A program made the translations under genes and the position numbers. The notes under the pieces were generated by a model. It ran no database searches. It saw only the letters and a list, made by a program, of their open reading frames with translations, and was not told the origin of the DNA. Shown here piece by piece: positions 26,834 to 36,151 of a DNA stretch of 64,000 nt; the stretch's first letter is position 1; the number at the start of each line of letters is the position of its first letter. Source of the DNA: Bremerella volcania (GTDB lineage: Bacteria > Planctomycetota > Planctomycetia > Pirellulales > Pirellulaceae); the NCBI RefSeq assembly GCF_007748115.1, contig NZ_CP036289.1, forward strand, positions 3,348,001 to 3,412,000, read 5' to 3'.

Positions 26834-29208
26834 ACGACTGGGTTCAGGATCAATGGCTCCTCGAGTGGCCCAACGTCTGGGCGGCTCAACAGTGGATCGT
26901 CCCGGCGAGCGTGATCGGCGCGGGGCTATTCGTCCTCATCTTGTGGGCGTATCGCTCGATCCAGGCACCCCTGATCGTCAAGCTCGCGTGCGCCGCGGCC
27001 AAGACGTTGGCCGTGATCCTTCTAGCCGCCCTTCTGGTCGAGCCGATGCGCAGTGAAACGAAGCCTGTCCCCGGCGCGAACCTCTTCGTCGTACTCGCCG
27101 ACCGATCGCAGAGCCTGCAAGTCATCGACCCAGGCGAAAGCAATACGCGGGCCGAACTTCTGAAGAAGAGACTCGATCGCCAGGCGCCGTGGCAGGTACG
27201 ACTCGGGCAAGAGTTCGACGTTCGCCGCTACGAGTTCGCCGATCGGCTTTCGCCGGTGGCAGACTTTCACGACTACCAGGCCGACGGACGCGGCTCGGCG
27301 ATCGTTGCGTCCCTCGATTCCATCGCCGATCGCTTCGCAGGCCGTCCCATTGCCGGGGTGCTGCTGCTGACCGATGGCAACGCAACCGACCTGACTGAAG
27401 AAGCAATCGATTGGAGCAAGTACCCGCCGATCTTTCCCGTTCAAATCGGAGCCGATGAGCCGGCGACCGACATTCGAGTCAGCCGTGTCGCCGCCAGCCA
27501 AACCAACTTCGAGGCCTCGCCGGTCACCGTCACCGCCGATGTCGCGGTCACCGGCTTTCCCGGCGAGTCGATCGTGGTTGAACTGGTCGATGAACAAGGC
27601 GAGCTTGTCGAAACACAAACGGTCCCCCAAGTCAACGACGGTCAGTCGTTCACGGCTCGTTTTCAGATCAAGCCGGGCGAGCGTGGCGTGTTGTTCTACC
27701 AGGTTCGCGCGTATGCCCAATCGCAGAAGGGACTCTTTGACGATCCCAGCAAGAGCTCCGAGGCAACCCTACTGAACAACAGCCGCACGGTGATGGTGAA
27801 CCGCGGTCACGGCCCGTACAAGGTGCTGTATGTTTCAGGCCGCCCCAACTGGGAGTTCAAATTCCTCAATCGATCTCTGGCCGAAGACGACGAAGTCGAA
27901 CTGCACGGTTTGATTCGCATCGCGAAGAAGGAGCCGCGATTTCAATTCCGCGAGAAGGATTCCAACGCCAACCGCATCTTCACCAACACCGACGACGAAG
28001 CGAAGGAGCAGGTCGAACAGTATGACGAGCCTGTCTTGCTGCGGGTCGGCAAGCTGGAACCAGGCGAGCTTTCCGGAGGCTTTCCCAAATCGGCCGATGA
28101 ACTGTTTCCGTACCATGCGATCATCCTGGACGACCTGGAAGCCGACTTCTTCACTCAACAGCAGAAGTCGCTGATCCAGGAATTCGTCAGCTTGCGCGGC
28201 GGAGGTCTGCTGATGCTAGGTGGCGGCGAGTCGTTTGCCGAAGGGAAGTACCTGCGTTCTCCGATCGGCGAAGTGCTACCGGTCTATTTGAATGGCGTCT
28301 CGCCGCGAGCCGGCGCCAGTGAACTCTCCCTTGCGCTGACGCGCGAGGGGCTATTGGAACCTTGGGTTCGCGTTCGCACGACGCAGCAGGAAGAACTGCA
28401 GCGGCTGAAAGAAATGCCTAGCCTAAGGATCCTCAACGAAGTCGGGGCACTCAAGCCGGGGGCCAGCGAGCTTCTGTCGGTGGTATCGGCCACGGGCGAA
28501 AGTCGGCCGGGACTGGTCACTCAGCGCTTTGGCAAGGGACGCACGGCGGCCTTTCTGATCGGAGACCTGTGGCGCTGGAAGCTGCATGCGTCGTCGCACG
28601 ATAACGACGACTTCGAACGCACCTGGCGGCAGACGATTCGCTGGCTGATTGCCGACGTGCCACAACGGGTTCGCGTCGAGACGATCGCCAAGAAGGACGG
28701 TCCGACGCACCCTCTGGAAGTCGCGGTCCAAGTGAACGACGAAAACTATCAACCACTGGATAACGCAGGCGTTGCGATTGAAGTCACCACGCCGGGGGAC
28801 GAACTCCTCAGATTGAAAGCAGAACCAAAGGACGCCGTCTCCGGGCAGTACGGCTCTCGCTATGTTTCCCGCATCGATGGCATGTACCGAGCGAGCGTCA
28901 TTGCGAATAACCCGGACGGAAGCGAAATTGATCGGATCGAGACCGGCTGGGTCGCCGATCCCGCGGCCGAAGAGTTCGCCAACCTCCGCCCCAACGTCAA
29001 CTTCCTGAGGTCGATCGCTCAGCAGTCCGGGGGCGAACTGGTTCGTTTGAATCAACTCGATTCGTTCGTCAACACGCTCTCCGACCGCGAGATCCCTATC
29101 GCCGAGCCGATGGTTCGCTCGGTCTGGCATACGTGGGGCGTCTTCCTTTTGGCAATCGGACTGTTAAGCATGGAATGGGGACTTCGCCGCTGGAAGGGAC
29201 TTGCCTGA
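26830..29208 (+). CDS. Membrane vWA/glutamine-amidotransferase-like protein
   Basis: 792 residues. Two membrane helices (about 22-41 and 51-70) are followed by a vWA-like domain with MIDAS LADRSQS (Asp91, Ser93, Ser95) and LLLTDGNATD. Next comes a beta-rich region, then a GATase1-like domain (YHAIILDDLEADFFTQQQKSLIQEF and RGGGLLMLGGGESFAEGKY), further beta-rich sequence and a C-terminal membrane helix (about 765-785). The GATase-like domain has no obvious catalytic Cys at the nucleophile elbow, so it is probably structural. Architecture matches the large membrane proteins that accompany MoxR and DUF58 in planctomycetes. Starts in a 4-base overlap with the previous gene. Confidence 0.82.
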   Translation: MNDWVQDQWLLEWPNVWAAQQWIVPASVIGAGLFVLILWAYRSIQAPLIVKLACAAAKTLAVILLAALLVEPMRSETKPVPGANLFVVLADRSQSLQVIDPGESNTRAELLKKRLDRQAPWQVRLGQEFDVRRYEFADRLSPVADFHDYQADGRGSAIVASLDSIADRFAGRPIAGVLLLTDGNATDLTEEAIDWSKYPPIFPVQIGADEPATDIRVSRVAASQTNFEASPVTVTADVAVTGFPGESIVVELVDEQGELVETQTVPQVNDGQSFTARFQIKPGERGVLFYQVRAYAQSQKGLFDDPSKSSEATLLNNSRTVMVNRGHGPYKVLYVSGRPNWEFKFLNRSLAEDDEVELHGLIRIAKKEPRFQFREKDSNANRIFTNTDDEAKEQVEQYDEPVLLRVGKLEPGELSGGFPKSADELFPYHAIILDDLEADFFTQQQKSLIQEFVSLRGGGLLMLGGGESFAEGKYLRSPIGEVLPVYLNGVSPRAGASELSLALTREGLLEPWVRVRTTQQEELQRLKEMPSLRILNEVGALKPGASELLSVVSATGESRPGLVTQRFGKGRTAAFLIGDLWRWKLHASSHDNDDFERTWRQTIRWLIADVPQRVRVETIAKKDGPTHPLEVAVQVNDENYQPLDNAGVAIEVTTPGDELLRLKAEPKDAVSGQYGSRYVSRIDGMYRASVIANNPDGSEIDRIETGWVADPAAEEFANLRPNVNFLRSIAQQSGGELVRLNQLDSFVNTLSDREIPIAEPMVRSVWHTWGVFLLAIGLLSMEWGLRRWKGLA

Positions 29209-29209
29209 G

Positions 29210-30223
29210 ATGATGTGGCTTCTGACATGTGCGCTGCTAATGGCACCCGGTGGCGATGAATCGGCCCCGAATGTAGCTGTCGTGGTGGTCGTCGGCGAAC
29301 CTGGGGAAGCGAAGTACCAGGAGCTTTTCACGCAGTGGGCCGAACGCTGGCAAGTCGCGGCCAAACGAGCGGAAGCGAACCTGGTGACGATCGGCCTGGA
29401 TGAACCAGAAGCTTCTGACCGGCAAGACCGGCCGCAACTGGAAGAGACCCTCGCGGCATTGGCCAAGGAGCCGCCAACGTCGCTGTGGTTAGTCTTGATC
29501 GGGCACGGAACGTATGACGGCAAGAAGGCGAAGTTCAATCTGCGCGGTACCGACATCAGGGCTACCGAGCTTGCCGAAGCGCTGGCACCAATTTCCTGCC
29601 GGATGGCGATCATCAACTGTGCCTCGGCGAGTGGACCGTTCGTCAACGGGCTCTCAGGCCGCGATCGAGTCATCGTGACCGCGACCCAGAGTGGCTTTGA
29701 ATACAATTTTGCTCGCTTCGGGGAGTTTCTTTCGCAAACGATAAGCGATACGTCCGGCGACCTCGACAAGGATGGTCAGACCTCGCTGCTGGAAGCCTGG
29801 CTCGCGGCCGCCAAGCAGACGCAGACGTACTACGACTCGCAGTCCCAGTTGGCAACCGAGCACGCTTTGCTGGACGACAACGGCGATGGCAAGGGAACGC
29901 CAGCCGATTGGTTCCGCGGAATCTACGTCACCAAGTCGTCCAAGGACGGATCGCTTCCCGACGGAACGCTTGCCAACCAGTTCATCCTGGTCCCCAGCGA
30001 GAACGCGTCGCAGCTTTCCGAAGAGCTGATCCAGAAACGAGATCAACTGGAAAACCAGCTGGCCGAGCTGCGGCAAAAGAAATCGGAACTCAGCGAGGAC
30101 GAGTATCTAAGCCGTCTCCAGACAATTCTGATCCCCCTGGCCAAGATCTATCGGGCAGGGGAAAGTTCGCACGACATGAGTTCCGCGACCGAGCCCACGG
30201 AAGATACGCTCGAATCTCCGTGA
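29210..30223 (+). CDS. Clan CD (legumain/caspase-like) putative cysteine peptidase with EF-hand loops
   Basis: 337 residues. The order and spacing of a clan CD catalytic pair is visible: LWLVLIGHGTYDG (His99) then MAIINCASASGPF (Cys137), followed by VIVTATQSGFEYNFARFGEFL, as in bacterial C13-like peptidases. Directly after it are two EF-hand-type calcium loops: DLDKDGQTSLLE (184-195, all six ligand positions acceptable) and a second at 222-233 beginning DDNGDG. The C-terminal third is a coiled coil (about 268-310). The hydrophobic N-terminus is short (MMWLLTCALLMAP), so it may be a signal peptide. Starts 1 base after the previous stop; TTG 29201 is an alternative. Last gene of the cluster; catalytic activity is inferred. 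Confidence 0.7.
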   Translation: MMWLLTCALLMAPGGDESAPNVAVVVVVGEPGEAKYQELFTQWAERWQVAAKRAEANLVTIGLDEPEASDRQDRPQLEETLAALAKEPPTSLWLVLIGHGTYDGKKAKFNLRGTDIRATELAEALAPISCRMAIINCASASGPFVNGLSGRDRVIVTATQSGFEYNFARFGEFLSQTISDTSGDLDKDGQTSLLEAWLAAAKQTQTYYDSQSQLATEHALLDDNGDGKGTPADWFRGIYVTKSSKDGSLPDGTLANQFILVPSENASQLSEELIQKRDQLENQLAELRQKKSELSEDEYLSRLQTILIPLAKIYRAGESSHDMSSATEPTEDTLESP

Positions 30224-30603
30224 ATCCTTCGAGAATTTCTGCCAAAGCAGGGAACTCCGATGCGTCATGTAGCAATCCAAGGAGTTGCGAAAGACACTGC
30301 CGGTCCTTCGCGACCCTACGGGAAAGACCGTACGCTGAAACCTTCGTTGATGCTGTTAACAGATTGGTCCCAGCGAAGGGCGCTGTTTAAGAAGATTGTC
30401 AAATAGAAAACTGGCAATACTGCGCAAACGGGAGGTCCACCACCGATTCCGAGGTCCGAAAAGTTTCTGGTTTTGCGAAAGTCAGATTCGACGCAGGCAA
30501 CCTATTTGTTACAATTGCCACGCCTCACCTAGGCCTTCCAATCCGTAGTTTTTCCCTCGCCCGCCCCGGGCCGTTCAAAAGTCACGTCACCTAGAGAACC
30601 TCT
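30224..30603. other. Intergenic region before the first surface protein
   Basis: 380 bp without a convincing gene. It ends the peptidase cluster without an obvious strong terminator and contains a promoter candidate at 30487-30515. Confidence 0.5.
30487..30515 (+). promoter_or_regulatory. Candidate promoter for the 30604 surface protein
   Basis: TTCGAC (30487-30492) and TACAAT (30510-30515) with a 17-base spacer, about 90 bp before ATG 30604. The -10 match is good, the -35 match weak. Confidence 0.35.
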
Positions 30604-33069
30604 ATGCTCACACCTCGTTTGCCTCGCGTTATCGACAGGAAGTCTAAGAAAGCCAAACGAACGATGAAACGTCGTGGCTTTCGTGCCCGGATGCCCATGT
30701 CCGAACAGCTCGAATCGCGTCTCGTGCTGACCGCTTCCGGTTTCCCAGGAAACGATTGCCCGCCTGACCTCGACCTTTCCGGCGTTGGTGATTTGCAGAT
30801 TGTTGTGGGTCAGCCTTTCACGATCGACCTGTACGCCAATGGTGCCACCGCCGCCGATCTCGATATCAACGACAACCCAACCGGGGACACCATTCGCCTG
30901 GTGTTGGATCCGGATGTTGGGACTGATACTCCCGTCGGGGCGACGATCACCTCGAACGGTGTTTTCAGCTGGACCCCTTCAGCTGGGCAAGAAGGCACCT
31001 TCCGGATTCCGGTGATCGCGATCGACCAAGGCACGCCTGCTTTGGCCGACGTCGAATTCCTGACGGTGATTGTCTCGGCGACTGGCGACATTGCTCCTTC
31101 GGTCGATCTGAACGGCCCGACCGCAGGCCTCGGATTCTCCAACGACTTCACCGAGAACGGCGGACCGGTTGCCGCAACTTCGTCTTCACTGACGATCACC
31201 GATCCCGACAGCACCAACCTTGAGTCGGCCACGATCGTCTTGACCAATTTCCAGGACGGAGCCGATGAAGTTCTGGCCGTCGATACGACCGGCACATCGA
31301 TCGTGGCTTCCAGCTACAACGCGACCACCGGCGAATTGACGCTGACCGGCTCCGATACGCTGGCCAACTACGAGTTGGTGCTGAAGTCGCTCACGTACGA
31401 CAATACTTCGGAAAACCCAACGGTTCTGGATCGCACCATTCAGATCACGGTGAGCGACGGCGGCCTGAGCAGCCCGATCGTTGTATCGACGATTTCGATC
31501 GTCGCCGAAAACGATGCCCCCACGGTCGACCTGAACGGCGAGGCCTCAGGCATCGACTTCGCGGCGACGTTCACCGAAGACAATGGCCCCCTTTCGATCG
31601 TCGACGCTGGCGTCCTCGTCGATGATGTCGACAACGCTAACCTCGAATCGGCCACGATCACGCTGACCAACGTGGTGGACACGACCACCGAGTCGCTGGC
31701 CGTCGATACGACGGGGACTTCGATCGTCGCCAACTACGATTCCGGTACCGGTGTTTTGACCCTCACCGGAAGCGACACGCTGGCCAACTATCAACTCGTA
31801 CTGTCGACGTTGACCTATGACAACACCTCACAGAACCCCGACGAAACCGATCGAATCGTCGAGGTGATCGTCAACGACGGCACAACCGACAGTGCGACGG
31901 CGACGATCACCATCACCGTCGAAGGCGTGAACGATCCGCCCGATCTGGATCCGATTCAGGACCAGACGGCCGAGTTCGGTACGTTGTTCCAAATCACCGT
32001 GACCGCGACCGACCCCGAGGGAGACGTCCTGACCTTCCAGCTCGATCGCGAAGGGATCGGCGCGAACATCCCGGCCTCGGCGACCATCACCAAAACGAGC
32101 GACACGACCGCCGTCATTGAATGGACCCCTTCGGAGGGCGATGGAGCAGGCCCGTTCACGTTTATCGTCCTGGTGATTGACGACGACCCGACGACCCCAC
32201 TGGCCGACTCAGAAACCTTCGTCGTCACGCTCCAAACCGATCCGCCTGCGGTCGACTTGAATGGCGACGGCACCGGCATCGACTTTGCCGCAGCTTTCAC
32301 TGAAGACGCTGGACCGACAAGTGTCGTGGATGCCACGGCTACGGTGACCGACGCGGATAGCACGAATCTCGCCTCGGCGACGATCACGATTACCAACGTG
32401 CTCAATACCGACGACGAATTCCTGGCCGTGGACGTCACGGGGACTTCCATCACCCCGTCGTACGATCCATCGACCGGCATTCTTACCCTGACCGGTAGCG
32501 ACCTGGTAGCCAACTATCAGCAGGTCATCCGAACGCTGACGTACGACAACGTTTCAGACAACCCCGACACCACCGATCGCGAGATCGAAGTGATCGTCAA
32601 CGATGGCTTCAGCGACAGCGCCGTCGCGACCATCACCGTCTCGGTTGCGGGCGAGAACGATCCACCGCAGTTGACCCTTCCGAGCCCTTACGATACCGGA
32701 ACGGCCGTCGAGGTGGACATCGATACCGAGGTAACATTCGCCGTCACGGTGGTCGACCCGGACGACGCTCCAGAAGACTTGATCTTCATCCTCGACCTCG
32801 ATGGCAGCGGAATTCCAGCCGAGATTGCCCAGCCCACGATCACCACCCCGCCAGCCACAGTCCCAGGCGGAACGTTCAGCTGGACTCCATCACAAACCGG
32901 AACGTTCACCATCACCATCATCGTGCTGGACGACGACGGTGCGGTCGATCAGGAAACGTTCATCTTGACCGTTGTCGATACCAGCCCCGCGAGCTTGATC
33001 GAAGGGGAACCCGGCGACTCGGACGTAAACGACCTGGCCCTGCTCGGGGTACTCGACGACGAGTTTTAA
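30604..33069 (+). CDS. Planctomycete surface protein with cadherin/Ig-like repeats
   Basis: 821 residues. A basic N-terminus leads into SEQLESRLVLTA (34-45), the planctomycete extracellular motif (PF07595 type) seen at the start of many large exported proteins. The rest is beta-rich: putative-Ig modules with a FSWTPSAGQEGTFRIPVIAID pattern, and three copies of a module of about 135 residues starting VDLNG and containing LAVDTTGTSI...LTLTGSDTLANY...LTYDN (DNA copies near 31102, 31525 and 32251). Many Asp/Asn residues suggest calcium binding, as in cadherin-like domains. It ends with an acidic tail. Probably a cell-surface or secreted adhesin-like protein; no catalytic domain seen. Confidence 0.75.
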   Translation: MLTPRLPRVIDRKSKKAKRTMKRRGFRARMPMSEQLESRLVLTASGFPGNDCPPDLDLSGVGDLQIVVGQPFTIDLYANGATAADLDINDNPTGDTIRLVLDPDVGTDTPVGATITSNGVFSWTPSAGQEGTFRIPVIAIDQGTPALADVEFLTVIVSATGDIAPSVDLNGPTAGLGFSNDFTENGGPVAATSSSLTITDPDSTNLESATIVLTNFQDGADEVLAVDTTGTSIVASSYNATTGELTLTGSDTLANYELVLKSLTYDNTSENPTVLDRTIQITVSDGGLSSPIVVSTISIVAENDAPTVDLNGEASGIDFAATFTEDNGPLSIVDAGVLVDDVDNANLESATITLTNVVDTTTESLAVDTTGTSIVANYDSGTGVLTLTGSDTLANYQLVLSTLTYDNTSQNPDETDRIVEVIVNDGTTDSATATITITVEGVNDPPDLDPIQDQTAEFGTLFQITVTATDPEGDVLTFQLDREGIGANIPASATITKTSDTTAVIEWTPSEGDGAGPFTFIVLVIDDDPTTPLADSETFVVTLQTDPPAVDLNGDGTGIDFAAAFTEDAGPTSVVDATATVTDADSTNLASATITITNVLNTDDEFLAVDVTGTSITPSYDPSTGILTLTGSDLVANYQQVIRTLTYDNVSDNPDTTDREIEVIVNDGFSDSAVATITVSVAGENDPPQLTLPSPYDTGTAVEVDIDTEVTFAVTVVDPDDAPEDLIFILDLDGSGIPAEIAQPTITTPPATVPGGTFSWTPSQTGTFTITIIVLDDDGAVDQETFILTVVDTSPASLIEGEPGDSDVNDLALLGVLDDEF
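31102..32650 (+). repeat. Three internal repeats coding for the VDLNG cadherin-like module
   Basis: Copies start at GTCGATCTG (31102), GTCGACCTG (31525) and GTCGACTTG (32251), each about 400 bp. The first two are adjacent; the third follows a different Ig-like module. Conserved inner stretches include the codons for LTGSDxLANYQ and LTYDN. Divergence is mostly synonymous between copies 1 and 2. Confidence 0.8.
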
Positions 33070-33100
33070 TCGTTTGCCTCGTTTCCAATGGAAGATAGAC

Positions 33101-33138
33101 GACAGCCGAGAAATGTTCCGTTTCTCGGCTGTCTCTTT
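33101..33138 (+). terminator. Rho-independent terminator after the 30604 gene
   Basis: GACAGCCGAGAAA (33101-33113) and TTTCTCGGCTGTC (33121-33133) pair perfectly over 13 bp around a 7-base loop, followed by TCTTTAT. It is 32 bp past the stop codon. Confidence 0.85.
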
Positions 33139-33279
33139 ATCAGGCCACTGTGCGGCAGGCCTTCCACCGTTGAATCGCGCAAAAACTTTCTGAAGTTTCG
33201 CACACGAAGTCCAATCGGAATTTTCTGTAACTAATATGGACATCAAGTCCATTCACTCCTGCATCACACGAACTGCCCA

Positions 33280-34815
33280 ATGGCCGCCCGGTTAAGAAAA
33301 CATTTTTGCGAAGTCCTCGAAGGACGCCTCATTCTGACCGCGGTCGTTGCCGGTTCGGTTGAGCTGGTCAACGACGTCATCATCGGCGATCAACTGGTTC
33401 AAACCGAAGGAGCCGTGACGGCAACCGGCAGCGGCTCGCTCGTGACCGTCTATGCCGGTCGCGGGACTGGCGACCGTGACGGCGTTTTCTTTCGTACGCT
33501 TGATTCCGATGGAATCGCCACCGGTCCCTCCCAGTTGGTCAATCAAACCGTCGCCGGCATCCAGTCGAATGCCGCGATCGCGATGCTGCCTGAAGCTGGC
33601 TTCGTGATCGTCTGGCAAGGTCGCGGGGCTGGCGATCGCGAAGGCATCTTTGCACGCTGGTACGATTCCAGCGGCAATCCCATCACGGGCGAAGTGCTCA
33701 TCAATCAAACCACCGGCGGAGTTCAAGCCAACCCGGCCGTTGCCGTCGCGAGCGATGGTTCGGCTTCCTTCGTTTGGCAAGGAGTCGGAGCTGGCGACTT
33801 CGATGGCATCTTCTATCGTCGCTTCGATGCGACCGGCCAGCCGCTTACCGGCGAAATCCTGGTAAACACGACCACGTCCCAGGAACAAGCCGAGCCTGAC
33901 GTCGCCATCAACAGCAGCGACGTCGTGCTGGTAACCTGGAGCAGCCGTCACCAGGATGGAAGTGATCTGGGCGTCTATGCTCAGCGGATGTCACTCGACG
34001 GAAGCAAACTGGGCGCTGAGTTTCTGGTGAACAGCAACACCAGCGCCTCGCAATCGGGAGCGACGGTGATCGATTCGGGCGAAGCATTCACGGTTGCCTG
34101 GCAGAGCCGCAATCAAGACGGCGACGGCTGGGGCATCTTTGCCCAGCAAATCGATCCGTCCGATGGCCTGGTAGGCGGCGAGCTTCAGGTCAACGACGTC
34201 ATCACCGGTAACCAACTGGAAGTCGCTTTGGCCCAGACCGACCAGGGACAACTGATCGCGACCTGGACTAATGGAATTGCCGACGGAACCGGCTGGAACG
34301 TGAAAGCCACCATCGTCGAATTCAATTCCAGCAATGTGAATCCCGCCAACGAGTTCTTCGTCAACACCGATACGGCCAACGATCAATTCGGTCATCAACG
34401 TCGTCCTTCCGCCGTGGCTGTCGATAGCGCGATTGCGATTGCCTGGGGAGGCGATGGACCGGTTGATCACGACGGTACCTACTTGACGTGCATTCTGTTT
34501 GACGAGGTGAACATCGCCCCGGACATCACTCCCATTTCCGATCAGTCGGCGCAAGTGGGCGTTGAGATGATCGTCGAGGTCACCGCCACCGACGCGAACG
34601 TCGGAGATACGCTGACCTATCAGCTTGATCCCGACAACCTGCCAGCGGGTGCTACCATCGAAAAGGTCAACAACAACCAGGCGACCATCCGCTGGACACC
34701 CACCTCCGATTTCGCCGGGCAGAGCGTAGTTTTCCGGGTTCTTGTGATCGATGATGGGGAACCGCCACTGGCCGATTCCGAGGAATTCACGGTAACGGTC
34801 AGCGGCGTCAGCTAG
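33280..34815 (+). CDS. Planctomycete surface protein with propeller-like repeats and a C-terminal Ig-like module
   Basis: 511 residues. It opens with a short basic stretch and then FCEVLEGRLILTAV (9-22), a variant of the same extracellular motif as its upstream neighbour. Residues about 25-400 contain six or seven repeats of roughly 50 residues with the theme VxWQGRGAGDxxGIFxRxxDxxGxPxxGExLxN, likely blades of a beta-propeller or a similar beta structure. Residues 415-511 form one putative-Ig module (VGVEMIVEVTATDAN...IRWTPTSDFAGQSVVFRVLVIDDG), the same type as in the 30604 protein. Exported or surface role inferred. Separate transcription unit, after the terminator at 33101. Confidence 0.7.
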   Translation: MAARLRKHFCEVLEGRLILTAVVAGSVELVNDVIIGDQLVQTEGAVTATGSGSLVTVYAGRGTGDRDGVFFRTLDSDGIATGPSQLVNQTVAGIQSNAAIAMLPEAGFVIVWQGRGAGDREGIFARWYDSSGNPITGEVLINQTTGGVQANPAVAVASDGSASFVWQGVGAGDFDGIFYRRFDATGQPLTGEILVNTTTSQEQAEPDVAINSSDVVLVTWSSRHQDGSDLGVYAQRMSLDGSKLGAEFLVNSNTSASQSGATVIDSGEAFTVAWQSRNQDGDGWGIFAQQIDPSDGLVGGELQVNDVITGNQLEVALAQTDQGQLIATWTNGIADGTGWNVKATIVEFNSSNVNPANEFFVNTDTANDQFGHQRRPSAVAVDSAIAIAWGGDGPVDHDGTYLTCILFDEVNIAPDITPISDQSAQVGVEMIVEVTATDANVGDTLTYQLDPDNLPAGATIEKVNNNQATIRWTPTSDFAGQSVVFRVLVIDDGEPPLADSEEFTVTVSGVS

Positions 34816-34939
34816 CGTTACAGCAGGCAGAAAACTCAATCTAACCGGAAAAGTTGAATTATCCCTCCCAGATTGACGACAACTATCACTAGCAAGCAAT
34901 CCCCCCTCGCTAAAACGGATTTTGCAAGGTCATCGGAAG

Positions 34940-36115
34940 ATGCACACTCGAACGCTAGCAGCCGTCGTTCTGTTCCAACTCGCGACCATCGCGTTCCCAC
35001 TAGCGCGTAGCGCTCACGCCCAGGTCGGTCCGACAAAGGCGACCAGTCGACCGGCACCCCATGTCCAGGTGAAATCGCCGAATCAACTGGTTGCCCGTCC
35101 GACGCCACCACAGGAAGAGCCGCCAGCGGTTCGTCAAACCTCGCACGTCGAGATGACGACGACCGAATCGGTTCTCGAGTCGCCTGTCTTCATGGAAGAG
35201 GGGCCCATGCCTGGCGATTACCAGGCGTGCCATTCCAACGTTTGCGAAGCACACTGGTTTGCTGGTTTCGAAGCGACCTTTCTCAAACCTCATTTCTCTT
35301 CTAACCCGGCCTACACGTTGATGGAGTCGGACGGAACGAGTTTCGAGAACTACACCGACGTCGAGTTCGACTACGACCTGCAGTTCGCGCCGCGGGTGTT
35401 CCTCGGTCTGCAAGGGGAAGAGATTGGTGTTCGTGCGACCTGGTGGCACTTCGACAACGATCCATCCGTGTTGACCGCCCAGCCGCCGGCCAACGGTTTT
35501 GGTTCCATCACGCCGCCCACGTTCGGCTCAGTCGATATCTCAACGACCGTTCCCAACAGTTCATTCCAGGCAGGCACCGGTTTGACGGCTTATACGCTTG
35601 ACCTCGACGTGACGCGTCAGACCTGCATTTCGCGATGGCGAATTGGCGCGTTTGGTGGTCTCCGCTACGCCGAAATCGATCAGAAATATCTCGCCCAAAC
35701 GACCAACGCTTCGGGAACGCTCACCGGGCAAATCGACTACACGCACGGCCTCTCAGGCATTGGGCCAACCATGGGCATGTATGCCTCGGTTCCGGTTACG
35801 AACTGCGTCGAGCTGTTCTCGGAGGCTCGCGGCTCGCTCCTCTTCGGTGAAGCGACCAGCCGTTTGACGGCCGGGGAAGACCTCGATCTTTCGACGCCAT
35901 TTACCACGACCAGCAGCACCAGCCGGGACGAGGTCATGACCATCGGCGAAGTGGAGTTGGGCCTCCGCTGGCAAGGCTGCCGGCGCCGCTGCTGGCAGCC
36001 GTTTGGCAGCGTTGCCCTGGAAGGTCAATCGTGGGGCGATGCCGGGAACGCCACCAGCGAGAATGGCAGCGTTGGGTTCTTCGGCTTCAATGCAGCGTTC
36101 GGCTTTAAGTTGTAA
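34940..36115 (+). CDS. Outer-membrane beta-barrel protein (Lpg1974/Legionella OMP-like)
   Basis: About 391 residues with a signal peptide (MHTRTLAAVVLFQLATIAFPLARSAHA) and a Pro/Thr-rich linker. The barrel part begins at HWFAGFEATFLKPHF and shows alternating strands, for example QFAPRVFLGLQGEEIGVRATWWHF, SRWRIGAFGGLRYAEIDQKY, GIGPTMGMYASVPV and ELFSEARGSLLFGEA, ending with Leu as last residue after FGFNAAFGFKL. The strand order resembles the Legionella-type major OMP family widely found in planctomycetes. Start ATG 34940 has GGAAG just before it; TTG 34922 is upstream. Pore or structural role likely; the ligand is unknown. Confidence 0.75.
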   Translation: MHTRTLAAVVLFQLATIAFPLARSAHAQVGPTKATSRPAPHVQVKSPNQLVARPTPPQEEPPAVRQTSHVEMTTTESVLESPVFMEEGPMPGDYQACHSNVCEAHWFAGFEATFLKPHFSSNPAYTLMESDGTSFENYTDVEFDYDLQFAPRVFLGLQGEEIGVRATWWHFDNDPSVLTAQPPANGFGSITPPTFGSVDISTTVPNSSFQAGTGLTAYTLDLDVTRQTCISRWRIGAFGGLRYAEIDQKYLAQTTNASGTLTGQIDYTHGLSGIGPTMGMYASVPVTNCVELFSEARGSLLFGEATSRLTAGEDLDLSTPFTTTSSTSRDEVMTIGEVELGLRWQGCRRRCWQPFGSVALEGQSWGDAGNATSENGSVGFFGFNAAFGFKL

Positions 36116-36151
36116 TCGACCGCACGATAAGCACTCTTGCGCATCAATTGA

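Noticed and set aside
29908-30390. 160-codon + strand frame overlapping the clan CD peptidase gene
   Set aside because: Different frame of a well-supported gene, without features.
15641-30480. Near-identical AGTTTCTGGYTTTGCGAAA at about 15639-15657 and 30462-30480, upstream of two genes
   Set aside because: One mismatch in 19 bases, but a pair this similar is expected about once by chance in a window of this size, and its position relative to promoter candidates differs.
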